A stretch of DNA of 64,000 nt from Bacillota bacterium (GCA_011048995.1 DSCS01000062.1:1-64000); one strand, 5' to 3'; shown: positions 1-8,644, numbered from the stretch's first letter. The notes: generated by a model from the letters alone, not told the origin. Program-made: numbers and translations.

Positions 1-957
1 ATGTATGTTTACTATTATTTGATTAAAACCCCTTATCTTCTCAATTACATGATCCCTGTGGTCACGATCTTCTCTGTCATCGTGACCTTACACAAACTGA
101 TCAAAAACAATGAGATCCTCATTTTTTTTAACGCAGGGCTCAGTTATCTCCGCATTGCAGCAGTTCTCATCGCATCCGGCTTTATTATCAGCCTTTCTTC
201 TTTTCTCTTAAGCGAATTCGTAGTTCCCCCTTGCAATTACTTGATCGATAAAACAGAATCCCAAATCAAAAAACGACCCTTTGTCCGCACACAGGACAAA
301 ACTCATTTTTCCTACAGAGGGAAAAACGGGTTTATCTACAGTATTCAATCGTATCATCATAGTGAACAAAAGCTCGCCGGACTTCTGATCGAACAATGGG
401 AAAACAACCGTATCCTTTACCGGGCCGATATTCATGAAGCCGTTTTTGTCGGCAGCGGATGGCTGTGCAGTGATGTCTATATCAAGCTTTTCGATGAAAA
501 CAGACAGGAAATCCCCGTCCTTGTGGACCAACCTGTCAAACAGCTTCTCCTCATCATACCGGAAACACCCGCTGACTTTTCCAAAAACATTAAAAAACCC
601 GATGAGATGAATTTTGTTGAACTCAACCGCTTCATCCGGGACAAACAAAGCGCGGGACTGGATATGACCCGCTATCGTGTAGAGTATCAAATGAAATTTT
701 CATTCCCCCTGATCTCTTTCCTTGTCACCTTATTGGGATTAGGCGTCACCATTGCAAAACCGCGGATGCCTCTCTCCACCATCATCGGATTCTCTTTGGG
801 GATCAGTTTCCTTTTTTGGGGTATTGTCGCCACATCCCGTTCTCTGGGCTCATCCGGAAGCATATCTCCTCTCATCGCCGCCTGGCTACCTGACATCCTT
901 CTGTTTTTCCTGGCGCTTTCACTTATTCTTATCAAGCAGCGGGGGACTTTTAAATAA
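1..957 (+). CDS. LptF/LptG-family LPS export permease (5' end missing)
   Basis: Inner-membrane subunit of the Lpt ABC transporter that extracts lipopolysaccharide and passes it to the periplasmic bridge. Visible are two membrane segments in the first ~75 residues, the conserved stretch SEFVVPPCNYLID that opens the periplasmic beta-jellyroll domain (about residues 75-220), and three C-terminal membrane segments. The family normally begins with a further 40-50 residues holding the first helix, so the ATG at base 1 is probably an internal Met and the gene starts outside the window. It is followed after 45 bases by an MsbA-like exporter, a coherent LPS-export pair. I cannot decide between LptF and LptG. 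Confidence 0.85.
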   Translation: MYVYYYLIKTPYLLNYMIPVVTIFSVIVTLHKLIKNNEILIFFNAGLSYLRIAAVLIASGFIISLSSFLLSEFVVPPCNYLIDKTESQIKKRPFVRTQDKTHFSYRGKNGFIYSIQSYHHSEQKLAGLLIEQWENNRILYRADIHEAVFVGSGWLCSDVYIKLFDENRQEIPVLVDQPVKQLLLIIPETPADFSKNIKKPDEMNFVELNRFIRDKQSAGLDMTRYRVEYQMKFSFPLISFLVTLLGLGVTIAKPRMPLSTIIGFSLGISFLFWGIVATSRSLGSSGSISPLIAAWLPDILLFFLALSLILIKQRGTFK

Positions 958-1002
958 TATTGACACAGCACACCCCCTCAGGTATCCTTACCCGGAGGTT
1001 TT

Positions 1003-2718
1003 ATGAAAGAGATCAAACGGCTTTTAAAATATTTGCGGGGCTTTGAGGCCTACTATCCCATAGCGATTATATTTATGCTGGTCCTTTCTGTCAGCCAAAA
1101 CTTTTTGGCTGTCGTTATCGGCCAATTCATTAATATTGCTTTGGATAACCTGGAAAGCCTGAAAGCGATCATTTTTCTCGGCGGAATCAATGCCGTTATC
1201 CTCTTTCTGGCCAAGTTCGGCCAGGACTATACATTAAACTATCTGGCTGAAAATCTTCTTATCCGCCTGAAAAACGATGTTTTAGGACGCATTCTCTACC
1301 TTCCCATGCATTTTTTTAAAAATATACAGAGCGGGGATATTCTTTCGCGCCTGACCAATGATATCACCAATATTCAGAATTTTATGCGGCGGGGCGTTGT
1401 CGACATGATCATGAACTCAGCGACCCTTTTAGGGGCCGTTTACATTATGATTCGTATGAATCTGCGCCTTTTTCTTATTATGATGGTCGTTCTCCCCATT
1501 ATTGTCGTCATCATCTATTTTTTGGGCATTTTTGTCAAAAAATATACGTTGATCACCCAACATCTTCTGGCCCTGACTGTTTCCGTCATGCAGGAAGTCG
1601 TTCAGGGCATTGAAGTCATCAAGATCTTTTCTTCGGAACAGCGGGAAGACCGGCGTTACAGAGCATCCAATCAGGCGTATCTTGAAAAAAAACTGAAAGA
1701 GATCCGCGTCACCGCCATGAGCCTGCCCCTTATGGAGATTCTGGGGTATACGGCGCTTCTTCTTATTTTTTGGTTCGGAGGAAAAGATGTCATCGACGGC
1801 CATATGACCCTCGGCGCTTTTATTACCTTCTTTGTCGCAGCCGGTAATGCATCGACTCCTATCCGCCGCCTCTCAAACCTTCATCTGATGATTCAACGGA
1901 CAACAGCGTCGGCATCCCGGATCTTCGATATGATGAATGTGGATAATCCCATTCTTAAGACCCAGGGCATTCAGGAGAAAGAGCGGATCCTTGGAACGGT
2001 TCTCTTTGATAAGGTCGGCTTTTCTTATGACACAGGAGAGCCTGTCCTCACGGGAATTGACCTGCACGTCAAAAAAGGAGAAGTCGTGGCCCTTGTCGGC
2101 CCCAGCGGAGGCGGAAAGACGACCCTTGTCAATCTCATTCCCCGGTTGTATGACTGCACAGAGGGGGGAATATTTATTGACGGGATCAATATCCGCGACT
2201 TCAAACTGACAAACCTGCGCTCTCATATTGCCATGGTCAGCCAAACAAATTTTCTCTTTTCAGGAACCATCGCCGAAAATATCGGTTATGCCCGCGAAAA
2301 ACTTCATCGGGACCTGATCATCGAAGCGGCAAAGGCCGCCTATGCCCATGATTTTATCATGGATATGCCGCACCGATATGAAACTCAGATCGGTGAGCGG
2401 GGCGTCAAACTCTCCGGAGGGCAAAAACAGCGCATCGCCATCGCCAGGGCCATTATCCGCAACCCTTCCATACTGATCTTTGATGAAGCAACGTCTGCTT
2501 TAGACACAGAATCAGAAAAATATGTTCAAAATGCCATCAACAATCTTATCAAAGACCGGACCACATTCATTGTGGCCCATCGCCTTTCAACGATCCAAAA
2601 TGCCGACCGTATTATTGTCATCAACAAAGGCCGTATCGAAGCGGTGGGGAATCATGAGCAATTGATGGAAACAAGTTCCCTATACAGAAAGCTTTATTCT
2701 ATTCAGTTCAATAACTAG
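1003..2718 (+). CDS. MsbA-like ABC exporter (lipid/multidrug half-transporter)
   Basis: Type IV half-transporter of 571 residues with six membrane helices (about 15-300) followed by a nucleotide-binding domain. Seen: Walker A GPSGGGKT at 366-373, signature LSGGQ at 470-474, Walker B ILIFDE at 490-495, switch His at 526 in VAHRLST. It should act as a homodimer in the inner membrane, and the neighbouring Lpt permease suggests lipid A-core flipping (MsbA role), though drug export cannot be excluded. The start is set by GGAGG four bases upstream of the ATG. Its 3' end overlaps the convergent SDR gene by 11 bases. Confidence 0.88.
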   Translation: MKEIKRLLKYLRGFEAYYPIAIIFMLVLSVSQNFLAVVIGQFINIALDNLESLKAIIFLGGINAVILFLAKFGQDYTLNYLAENLLIRLKNDVLGRILYLPMHFFKNIQSGDILSRLTNDITNIQNFMRRGVVDMIMNSATLLGAVYIMIRMNLRLFLIMMVVLPIIVVIIYFLGIFVKKYTLITQHLLALTVSVMQEVVQGIEVIKIFSSEQREDRRYRASNQAYLEKKLKEIRVTAMSLPLMEILGYTALLLIFWFGGKDVIDGHMTLGAFITFFVAAGNASTPIRRLSNLHLMIQRTTASASRIFDMMNVDNPILKTQGIQEKERILGTVLFDKVGFSYDTGEPVLTGIDLHVKKGEVVALVGPSGGGKTTLVNLIPRLYDCTEGGIFIDGINIRDFKLTNLRSHIAMVSQTNFLFSGTIAENIGYAREKLHRDLIIEAAKAAYAHDFIMDMPHRYETQIGERGVKLSGGQKQRIAIARAIIRNPSILIFDEATSALDTESEKYVQNAINNLIKDRTTFIVAHRLSTIQNADRIIVINKGRIEAVGNHEQLMETSSLYRKLYSIQFNN

Positions 2719-3391
2719 AATTTTCGTTTTTCTTTTTTGAAAACCTGACTTTGTCATTGGGCCATTCCACATGGGAGAGATAGATGTCTTCGCAGACCAT
2801 CCATGCGATGAGAGCAGCGACCTTCACAGGTGAGATCGCCTGTGCCCTGTCAAAAGAAAAAGGAAGCGCTGAACTGAAGTGTGTATCGATGATTCCGGGA
2901 TAGATCTCTGAAATACGGATATCCGCCCGTCCCCTCTCCTTTCTGGCCGTCTCAAGAAAACCGCGCAAGGCAAACTTAAAAGGGACATAGCCTCCCCCGT
3001 CGGGATAACCGTGAAGTCCTGAGAGAGAGTTGATATTGATAATCCATCCCCTTGCGTTTTTTTTCATGTTCTGAAGAGCCCGGCTGATTAAAAGAGCTGG
3101 GATTTCAAAGTTATCATGATAAGAGACGCGGGCCGTTTCCGCAGAAAACTGATCGGCTTTAAAATAACAGGGTGATCCAATGGCATTGATAAAGACTGTC
3201 CCATCACCCTGATAGGCGTCAATATGCTGAAATCGCGCCTTGGGAAAAGATTTCTGAAGAGCCTGGAATTTTTCTTTGTCCCTGCCCACAATCAGAATCT
3301 CCCCCTTTGGGTAAAGCTGCTCAACGACACGGCGGCCGATCTCACCTGTTCCGCCGGCAACAGTAATACCGTTTTCAGTCCATGCAGACAT
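2708..3391 (-). CDS. Short-chain dehydrogenase/reductase
   Basis: Rossmann-fold SDR of about 227 residues. The N-terminal nucleotide-binding loop reads TVAGGTGEIG, the catalytic Ser lies in NINSLSG and the Tyr/Lys pair in YVPFK (YxxxK). Substrate is unknown. I prefer the ATG at 3391, which has GGTGAT seven bases upstream; a GTG at 3403 in the same frame is the alternative. Either start lies inside the 3' end of the photoproduct-lyase fusion gene, so the two are probably translationally coupled, and this is the last gene of the rplY-pth run. Confidence 0.8.
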   Translation of the reverse strand: MSAWTENGITVAGGTGEIGRRVVEQLYPKGEILIVGRDKEKFQALQKSFPKARFQHIDAYQGDGTVFINAIGSPCYFKADQFSAETARVSYHDNFEIPALLISRALQNMKKNARGWIININSLSGLHGYPDGGGYVPFKFALRGFLETARKERGRADIRISEIYPGIIDTHFSSALPFSFDRAQAISPVKVAALIAWMVCEDIYLSHVEWPNDKVRFSKKKNENSSY

Positions 3392-5108
3392 AGAAATGAT
3401 CACCGAACCCTTCTTTTAACACACGCCCTACCCTGTTATAGGCTTCCTGCCGCAGAACCTCATCATAACGGTAAAAACCCTGATCACTAATCAGCCCCTG
3501 AAGAACAGCAGCATATCCATTGTCCCTGATATAGCGGAACGAATCCCTTTTCATTCTCAACGTACCCATGGATATGGAAAAAACCCCCCGCATGGCCCAC
3601 TCATCTCTTAATATCCGGGCCAGCTCCTCATAAGAAACCAAATCACTCTCGTTTTGAAGGATCAGAGGATCCAGATGAAAGGAGATGGGGAACCCGTTTT
3701 TGTGAAGCCTGCGGGCTTGTTTTAAGCGCTCTTCCAGCGGCGGAGTCTTTTTCTCCCATGTGTCAATGGCCCTTTGCGGTGCCAAAGAAAAACCGATACT
3801 CAGGCGGCCATGAGCCGGGGCTTTTGCTAAATGCCCTAACCCGACAGCCTTGGTCCGGAATTCACAAAACACAGAAGAATAGGGAGCAATACCTTGGGAA
3901 AACCAGGAAATATTCTCTGTCAAGGCATCATAGACACCGCCGTCGCAATAATCGCCGAAGTGAAACAGAAGAGGTTTTTTTTGCTTATGTGATTCCCGAG
4001 CCATGGCTTCGAGCAGCTCGTCCCTGTTGGTAAACAAGACCGGAGAATGATTTTTAAAATACCCTTTGAGAAAACAGTAAGCGCAATCCATGGGGCAATT
4101 ATATCCGTTTATTGCTGAATAATGAGACCAGCCCGGACGGCCGTACCTTTCCCCTTTTTCACGGATCAACTCCCCTTTTTTATGAGCGATGAAAAGGGCC
4201 GAGACGTTGGGGTTATCCGGGACTTGGAAATAATCCAAATAATGTGTAATATTAAAAACTGTCCTCCCGGAAAAATAACAGCGATAATCCGATTCCCTTG
4301 AGAGGCCTTTTTCCATAAAAAGGAACGCCCTCTTTTCTTCAGGTGTTTCTCTGCACTTTTTTTCATTTACCATTTTAAGGCTTTGATACCATTGATGCCG
4401 GCGGGTAAAAGTCAGATTATTTTCCCGGCATTCACGTCCCACGGAAACAGCTTCAAAACTTTTTTCCAGAGGAAGAGAAAGACTCAAGAGGGCCTCTAAA
4501 GAAACAGGATCCTGAATAACAGGGGCCAAATATTCCAAGTCCTTTTTAAAGACTTCCGCTAAAGGATTCATATCAGGATATGAGATCTTCTCACGGCTTT
4601 CATTCCGGTCAGAGACCATCTTGTAAAGAAGAACCGGGACCCGATTGAACTTGGCCCATGAGAGGAGATAATAACCTTCCAGATCGACTAAAGAGCCCCA
4701 TACCAAAGCCTTCTTGTGGCAACCCGGCTGCAGATAAGGGAGGGTGATCAGCCGGCGTGACGAAAGACCCTTTAACCCGGCGTCAATATAGGGATGCTCC
4801 ACTTTTTCAGCGGCAATATCAGCCATAAGGCCGCCCTCAACGGTAAAAACAGTGCCGGGGGAATCATGTTCAGCCAGGGAGCCTGCTAATCCCCCGTTGA
4901 CGACAATAGACGGCTGCCACTTATCTTTCAGCCGATAAAGGGTATGCAACAGATCCAGTCCGCCTTTGCCGTTATTTGAAAAAAAAAGAATCCGATAATC
5001 TGATTTTGAGTAAAGATACTCCCGTCCGTTTTTTTCGGTGTGGAAGAGATCCAGATAAGGCTGTAATTCCTTCTTGTGTTCAGTGACAAAAAGAATCAAC
5101 GGGTTCAT
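3375..5108 (-). CDS. MTA/SAH nucleosidase-like domain fused to a spore photoproduct lyase-like radical SAM domain
   Basis: Single 577-residue reading frame with two domains. Residues 1-200 resemble 5'-methylthioadenosine/SAH nucleosidase: the VVNGGLAGSL glycine loop, VDLEG around Glu144 and VSDR around Asp167; with Glu10 these match the catalytic Glu12, Glu174 and Asp197 of the E. coli enzyme. Residues ~325-577 resemble spore photoproduct lyase: the SAM iron-sulfur motif CPMDCAYC (Cys338, 342, 345) and FHFGDYCDGG, whose Cys388 falls where the B. subtilis hydrogen-donor Cys141 lies. The nucleosidase half could clear 5'-deoxyadenosine or related SAM by-products; that is inference. The start overlaps the pth stop (ATGA). 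I do not recall this fusion as a described enzyme. Confidence 0.8.
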   Translation of the reverse strand: MNPLILFVTEHKKELQPYLDLFHTEKNGREYLYSKSDYRILFFSNNGKGGLDLLHTLYRLKDKWQPSIVVNGGLAGSLAEHDSPGTVFTVEGGLMADIAAEKVEHPYIDAGLKGLSSRRLITLPYLQPGCHKKALVWGSLVDLEGYYLLSWAKFNRVPVLLYKMVSDRNESREKISYPDMNPLAEVFKKDLEYLAPVIQDPVSLEALLSLSLPLEKSFEAVSVGRECRENNLTFTRRHQWYQSLKMVNEKKCRETPEEKRAFLFMEKGLSRESDYRCYFSGRTVFNITHYLDYFQVPDNPNVSALFIAHKKGELIREKGERYGRPGWSHYSAINGYNCPMDCAYCFLKGYFKNHSPVLFTNRDELLEAMARESHKQKKPLLFHFGDYCDGGVYDALTENISWFSQGIAPYSSVFCEFRTKAVGLGHLAKAPAHGRLSIGFSLAPQRAIDTWEKKTPPLEERLKQARRLHKNGFPISFHLDPLILQNESDLVSYEELARILRDEWAMRGVFSISMGTLRMKRDSFRYIRDNGYAAVLQGLISDQGFYRYDEVLRQEAYNRVGRVLKEGFGDHFYVCMD

Positions 5109-5689
5109 GGGCTTTCCGTCTCGATTATCTTTCCGTTAAATCGGGACATCGCCGCTCCAACATCCTGAGTCATTATTGTCATCAAAGCGCTCCATGCCAA
5201 ATCGAAGATTTCGCCCAAATGACCCCATTCCTCATTTGAAAACTTTTCCAGAACATAATCATGCAGTGGCTGTTCATCGCCCCGATTTCCCCCGACACCG
5301 ATCCTGATCCGCACAAAATTCTCCTGCCCGCCTAAAGCATTGATAATAGACTGGATTCCGTTATGTCCCCCGCTACTGCCGGAAGTCCTGATTCTTATCT
5401 TCCCGAAAGGAAGGGCGACATCATCATAGATCACCAGAATGTCTGAGGGTTCCACTGCTCCCTTTTTTAACGATTTGATGACTCTCCCGGAGAGATTCAT
5501 AAAGGTCTGCGGCTTAATAAACAGCAGAGCCTCTCCTTTGATCCTTCCCGTAAAATAAGAATAATCTCTTTCTTGTTTTTCATCTGTTTTGAGATAGCGG
5601 TCACGGACATAATCTAAAAAAAGAAACCCGACATTGTGCCGGGTTTCTCCATATTGCGGCCCGGGATTGCCCAGTCCGAGAATAATCAC
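5105..5689 (-). CDS. pth: Peptidyl-tRNA hydrolase
   Basis: Cytosolic esterase of 194 residues that recycles peptidyl-tRNA released from stalled ribosomes. Conserved residues are all in place: Asn8 in GLGNPG, catalytic His18 in TRHNVGF, Asn65 in QTFMNLSG, Asp90 in IYDD and Asn110 in SGGHNG. Start is GTG, preceded by GGGGAG at about seven bases. The pair rplY-pth is a classic arrangement in Firmicutes and spirochaetes, and the stop overlaps the next gene by four bases. Confidence 0.95.
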   Translation of the reverse strand: MIILGLGNPGPQYGETRHNVGFLFLDYVRDRYLKTDEKQERDYSYFTGRIKGEALLFIKPQTFMNLSGRVIKSLKKGAVEPSDILVIYDDVALPFGKIRIRTSGSSGGHNGIQSIINALGGQENFVRIRIGVGGNRGDEQPLHDYVLEKFSNEEWGHLGEIFDLAWSALMTIMTQDVGAAMSRFNGKIIETESP

Positions 5690-5702
5690 GGGGTTACTCC
5701 CC

Positions 5703-6347
5703 TCATTCTTCCTCTTCTTCTTCTTTCTTCGCCGTAATAACTTCTGGCTCTGCCATTTCTACGGCTTCGCCCTCTTCTTCTTCGACCTCTTCAGCCAGCC
5801 TTGGTGCGGCCACATGAGCAATCAATTCCTCATTATCGACCAAAATCTTCAAATTTTCGTCCACATTCAGATCTTTAATGTGAACAGAATCCCCGATGGA
5901 AAGATTTGACACATCCACATCGATATGTGAGGGAAGATTTCCAGGAAGCGCTTCGATTTCGATCTCCCACAGATTCTGTTCCATCATTCCGCCTTCACGG
6001 ACTCCGGGAGCCGCCCCTGTAAGATGAACCGTTACCGGTATGCGCAAAGGTTTGTCCATGGCAATTTCATAAAAATCAACATGAAGAGGTTCGCGTTTGA
6101 CAGGATCCCGCTGTATGTTTTTAATAACAGCCATTCCTTTAAAACTTTTGCTTTTTAAATCAACAATAATATTCGTGCCGTCAGGGTTATTCAGAAGTTT
6201 GATAAAATCTCTGAAATTTATGGTAAACATCTTTTCTTCTTTTCCCCCGTAAAGAATCGCGGGTATTGCACCCTGGGAGCGAAGCCTGCGGTTCACGCCT
6301 TTTCCTGTTTCCCCTCGTGTCTCGACTTGCAGTTCAATTTTTTTCAT
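5703..6347 (-). CDS. rplY: 50S ribosomal protein L25, long CTC form
   Basis: Binds 5S rRNA in the large subunit; the long form with a C-terminal beta domain is the general stress protein CTC type. About 214 residues: L25 domain at ~1-95 (GAIPAILYGG), TL5-type C-terminal domain at ~100-185 and a Glu-rich tail. I chose the second ATG (6347) because AGGAGG sits seven bases upstream of it, while it abuts the first ATG at 6353. It lies between glmU and pth, 14 bases from pth. Confidence 0.93.
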   Translation of the reverse strand: MKKIELQVETRGETGKGVNRRLRSQGAIPAILYGGKEEKMFTINFRDFIKLLNNPDGTNIIVDLKSKSFKGMAVIKNIQRDPVKREPLHVDFYEIAMDKPLRIPVTVHLTGAAPGVREGGMMEQNLWEIEIEALPGNLPSHIDVDVSNLSIGDSVHIKDLNVDENLKILVDNEELIAHVAAPRLAEEVEEEEGEAVEMAEPEVITAKKEEEEEE

Positions 6348-6362
6348 GCCCATTCCTCCTTG

Positions 6363-7328
6363 TCAAAATATCGGATTTACCCTTTTGTTTGTTATTTTAA
6401 CCCATTCCCCGTTTGTTTCCGGCCCCAACTCACAATTCTCAAAGTATCCGAACGGGCCGGCCACAGCCCCTTTTTTGAGCCGCACCTCTCCTCTGAACAC
6501 GACCGGAGCAAGGATCGTGCAATCCTCTTCGCATCGGAGATCGCCCTCTAAAACGACGCCTTCCGGATGATTCACCGTAACCCCTTCGTCCATAAGCTTC
6601 TTTAACACTCTCATTTTGAAGATATGATTCGCTTCTTGCAGCTGAGCACGTGAATTGACCCCCATACATTCTTCAGACGGAAAATAATCTCCGTATTCCA
6701 CCCGATGTCCGTCCCGGACAAGAAAGTGGAAAAGGTCAGTCAAGTAATACTCCTTTTGCATATTCTCTGCATTCAATAACGGCAAATAGGCCATTAGATG
6801 CTTTTTTTTAATCAGGTATACTCCCGTATTAATACGGGAGATGACTTTTTGGGCCTGAGAAGCATCCCTTTCTTCAACAATTTTTTCAAACCTTTCCCCT
6901 CTGGTGAGTATGCGTCCGTATCCTGCAGGGTTTTCCAGTTGTGTCGTAAGGATGAAAGCATCACATCGGTTACTTTGCGCTTTCTGAAGAAACAGCTGTA
7001 GCTTCTCCGGGTCAAGGAGCGGAGCATCGCCGGGGAGTATCAGCACATATTCATGGTTGAAAAGACTGAAATCAACCTGCTTTACAGCATGTCCTGTCCC
7101 CAACTGCTCAGTTTGAAGAAAAAAGGAAAGCCCTTCCAGCCCGTTCAAAGCTTTTTTGACTTCTTCAGCCTCATGCCCGATAATAACGGCTATTTCACCC
7201 ACACCGGCCCCTTTTAGGCTGTCGGCCACACGCCGGATCATTGGTTTCCCGCAAAGGGGAAAGACAACCTTAGGCAGGCTTGATCGCATCCGTGTTCCTT
7301 TTCCTGCAGCAAGTATGATACCTAGCAT
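6363..7328 (-). CDS. glmU: Short GlmU: GlcNAc-1-phosphate uridylyltransferase without acetyltransferase domain
   Basis: Nucleotidyltransferase that makes UDP-GlcNAc for peptidoglycan and LPS. The start is the ATG of MLGIILAAGKGTRM, with GGAGAAG upstream; the frame runs further 5' but into the tRNA. The uridylyltransferase domain covers ~1-225, with the LAAGKGTRM nucleotide loop at 6-14. Only about two rungs of left-handed beta-helix follow and the protein ends at 321 residues, against about 456 for bifunctional GlmU, so the acetyltransferase active site is absent. The next gene begins right after, so this is not an obvious frameshift. GlcN-1-P acetylation must come from elsewhere. Confidence 0.85.
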   Translation of the reverse strand: MLGIILAAGKGTRMRSSLPKVVFPLCGKPMIRRVADSLKGAGVGEIAVIIGHEAEEVKKALNGLEGLSFFLQTEQLGTGHAVKQVDFSLFNHEYVLILPGDAPLLDPEKLQLFLQKAQSNRCDAFILTTQLENPAGYGRILTRGERFEKIVEERDASQAQKVISRINTGVYLIKKKHLMAYLPLLNAENMQKEYYLTDLFHFLVRDGHRVEYGDYFPSEECMGVNSRAQLQEANHIFKMRVLKKLMDEGVTVNHPEGVVLEGDLRCEEDCTILAPVVFRGEVRLKKGAVAGPFGYFENCELGPETNGEWVKITNKRVNPIF

Positions 7329-7341
7329 CTTCTCTTCTCCA

Positions 7342-7367
7342 TAAAAAAAAATGCCTGCTCGGCAGGC
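7342..7367 (-). terminator. Intrinsic terminator after tRNA-Gln
   Basis: On the minus strand a six-pair GC-rich stem (GCCTGC/GCAGGC) with a three-base CGA loop is followed by A and nine T. It lies five bases downstream of the tRNA 3' end and only two bases before the glmU ribosome binding site, leaving no room for a separate glmU promoter. glmU therefore depends on readthrough or on a promoter further upstream. Confidence 0.8.
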
Positions 7368-7371
7368 AAAA

Positions 7372-7443
7372 CTGGGCTGGGTGGATTCGAACCACCGCAT
7401 GCGGGAGTCAAAGTCCCGTGCCTTACCGCTTGGCTACAGCCCA
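7372..7443 (-). tRNA. tRNA-Gln (anticodon TTG)
   Basis: Read on the minus strand, TGGGCTG pairs with CAGCCCA as the acceptor stem, the anticodon stem is CGGGA/TCCCG around the loop CTTTGAC giving anticodon TTG, and the T arm holds GGTTCGAATCC. Discriminator is G and no CCA is encoded. It sits between spoVG and glmU, an unusual position inside a protein operon. Confidence 0.96.
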
Positions 7444-7458
7444 ATTTATTGAAACGGC

Positions 7459-7779
7459 CTATTCCATCTCTTCGTGAGTTTCTTCGTGAGCCTCTTCGTC
7501 TGTTCTTTCGCTGATCTGTTCTCCTGAAGCGGCAGTCTCTTCATAAGCATTGAAGACCATTTCTTCAATCATCATTCTTGTCTCATTATTGATGGGATGT
7601 GCGATATCCTGAAAAGTCCCATCCTTTTTTCTCATGCTGGGCATGGCAACAAACCGTCCTTTGTTCCCTTCAATGATCTTGAGACCCCGGATGACAAAAC
7701 AATCATCAAGGGTAATGGTCGCGAATGCCTTGAGCTTGTCGTTTTCCCTCAGATAGATTTTCACGTCAGTAACTTGCAT
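7459..7779 (-). CDS. spoVG: SpoVG regulatory protein
   Basis: Small nucleic-acid-binding regulator of 106 residues, best known from sporulation and septation in Bacillus and as a DNA/RNA binder in Listeria, Staphylococcus and Borrelia. Seen: the conserved MQVTDVKIYL start, FVIRGLKIIEG and FVAMPSMRKKDG, followed by an acidic C-terminal tail. The start is the ATG at 7779, preceded by GGTGGTGAAG; a longer in-frame opening overlaps ispE. SpoVG exists in many non-sporulating diderms, so it is not evidence of sporulation here. Confidence 0.95.
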   Translation of the reverse strand: MQVTDVKIYLRENDKLKAFATITLDDCFVIRGLKIIEGNKGRFVAMPSMRKKDGTFQDIAHPINNETRMMIEEMVFNAYEETAASGEQISERTDEEAHEETHEEME

Positions 7780-7792
7780 CTTCACCACCCTT

Positions 7793-8644
7793 TCACTTGC
7801 TCGTTGCAACAAGTTTGATCCAGTCCCATTTTCCCTGCATGGACTTTAGCGCTGCCCGGGCCTTGTCTTGTGTATCAAAAAGGCCGAATACACAAGACCC
7901 GCTACCACTCATCAATGCTGCTCTGGCGCCGTTTTTGAGAAAGTCCGATTTTAAGCGAAATACTCGAGGATGAGCCTCAAAGACAACCTGCTCAAACCGG
8001 TTAAAAAGAGCGTCATTCAAAGCATCCGGACACTTTTCTTTCAGGCAACGCAGCAGTATGGTACAGGTTTTAGGGTTTTCTGTCAACAGAAAACTTGCTG
8101 TCCTATACGCCCAACCGCTATCCACTTCTATCCCGGGATAACCGATGGCCAGTGTCATATCAAGGGATGAATTGAGCGGCTTTACCTGTTCGCCCATCCC
8201 TTCCACCAAAGCGCATCCACCCGTTAACATAAAAGGAATATCGGCACCAACAAAAGCTAATTGTTTTATAAAATCTTTTTCTAAAGGAACTTTATGAAGA
8301 TGAGCCAACCCGTTGACCACGGCAGCGGCATCAGCGCTGCTTCCCCCCAATCCTCCCCCTAAAGGTATTTTTTTTTCAATATGAATGACCGCACCCGGAG
8401 GGAGTGAATAGTAATTGAAAAAGAGCATGGCAGCCTTGTAGGCTGTATTCTTCTCCTTGGGGATCTCACATCCCCGGGTTCTCAGTTCTATGCCCTTTCC
8501 GGCCGGAAGAAGGCCCAAAGAGATTTCATCCGCTAAAGAAATCGTTTGAAAAACCCCCTGTATGTCATGATACCCGTCTTGGCGCCGGCGAAGGATTTCT
8601 AAAAACAGATTTACTTTAGCAGGGGCCTGAAGCTGGATCATCAT
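7793..8644 (-). CDS. ispE: 4-diphosphocytidyl-2-C-methyl-D-erythritol kinase
   Basis: GHMP kinase of the MEP isoprenoid pathway, 283 residues. Seen: Lys10 in APAKVNLFLEI, the ATP loop PLGGGLGGSSAD at 94-105 with the catalytic Asp105, and the C-terminal motif MSGSGSCVFG. Two adjacent ATGs (8644, 8641) overlap the stop of the upstream lipoprotein gene, implying coupling. It indicates isoprenoid synthesis by the MEP route, feeding undecaprenyl carriers. Confidence 0.95.
   Translation of the reverse strand: MMIQLQAPAKVNLFLEILRRRQDGYHDIQGVFQTISLADEISLGLLPAGKGIELRTRGCEIPKEKNTAYKAAMLFFNYYSLPPGAVIHIEKKIPLGGGLGGSSADAAAVVNGLAHLHKVPLEKDFIKQLAFVGADIPFMLTGGCALVEGMGEQVKPLNSSLDMTLAIGYPGIEVDSGWAYRTASFLLTENPKTCTILLRCLKEKCPDALNDALFNRFEQVVFEAHPRVFRLKSDFLKNGARAALMSGSGSCVFGLFDTQDKARAALKSMQGKWDWIKLVATSK

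Noticed and set aside
208-690. 160-residue minus-strand ORF opposite the LptF/G-like gene
   Set aside because: It lies wholly antisense to a clearly conserved permease, has no recognisable motif or ribosome binding site, and its composition mirrors the sense gene.
7329-7400. Longer glmU reading frame extending upstream of 7328
   Set aside because: It would translate the terminator and part of tRNA-Gln; the good ribosome binding site and family start are at 7328.
7459-7779. SpoVG and the photoproduct lyase-like protein as proof of a spore former
   Set aside because: Both families occur in many bacteria that do not sporulate, and the window shows clear diderm features with no sporulation-specific genes.
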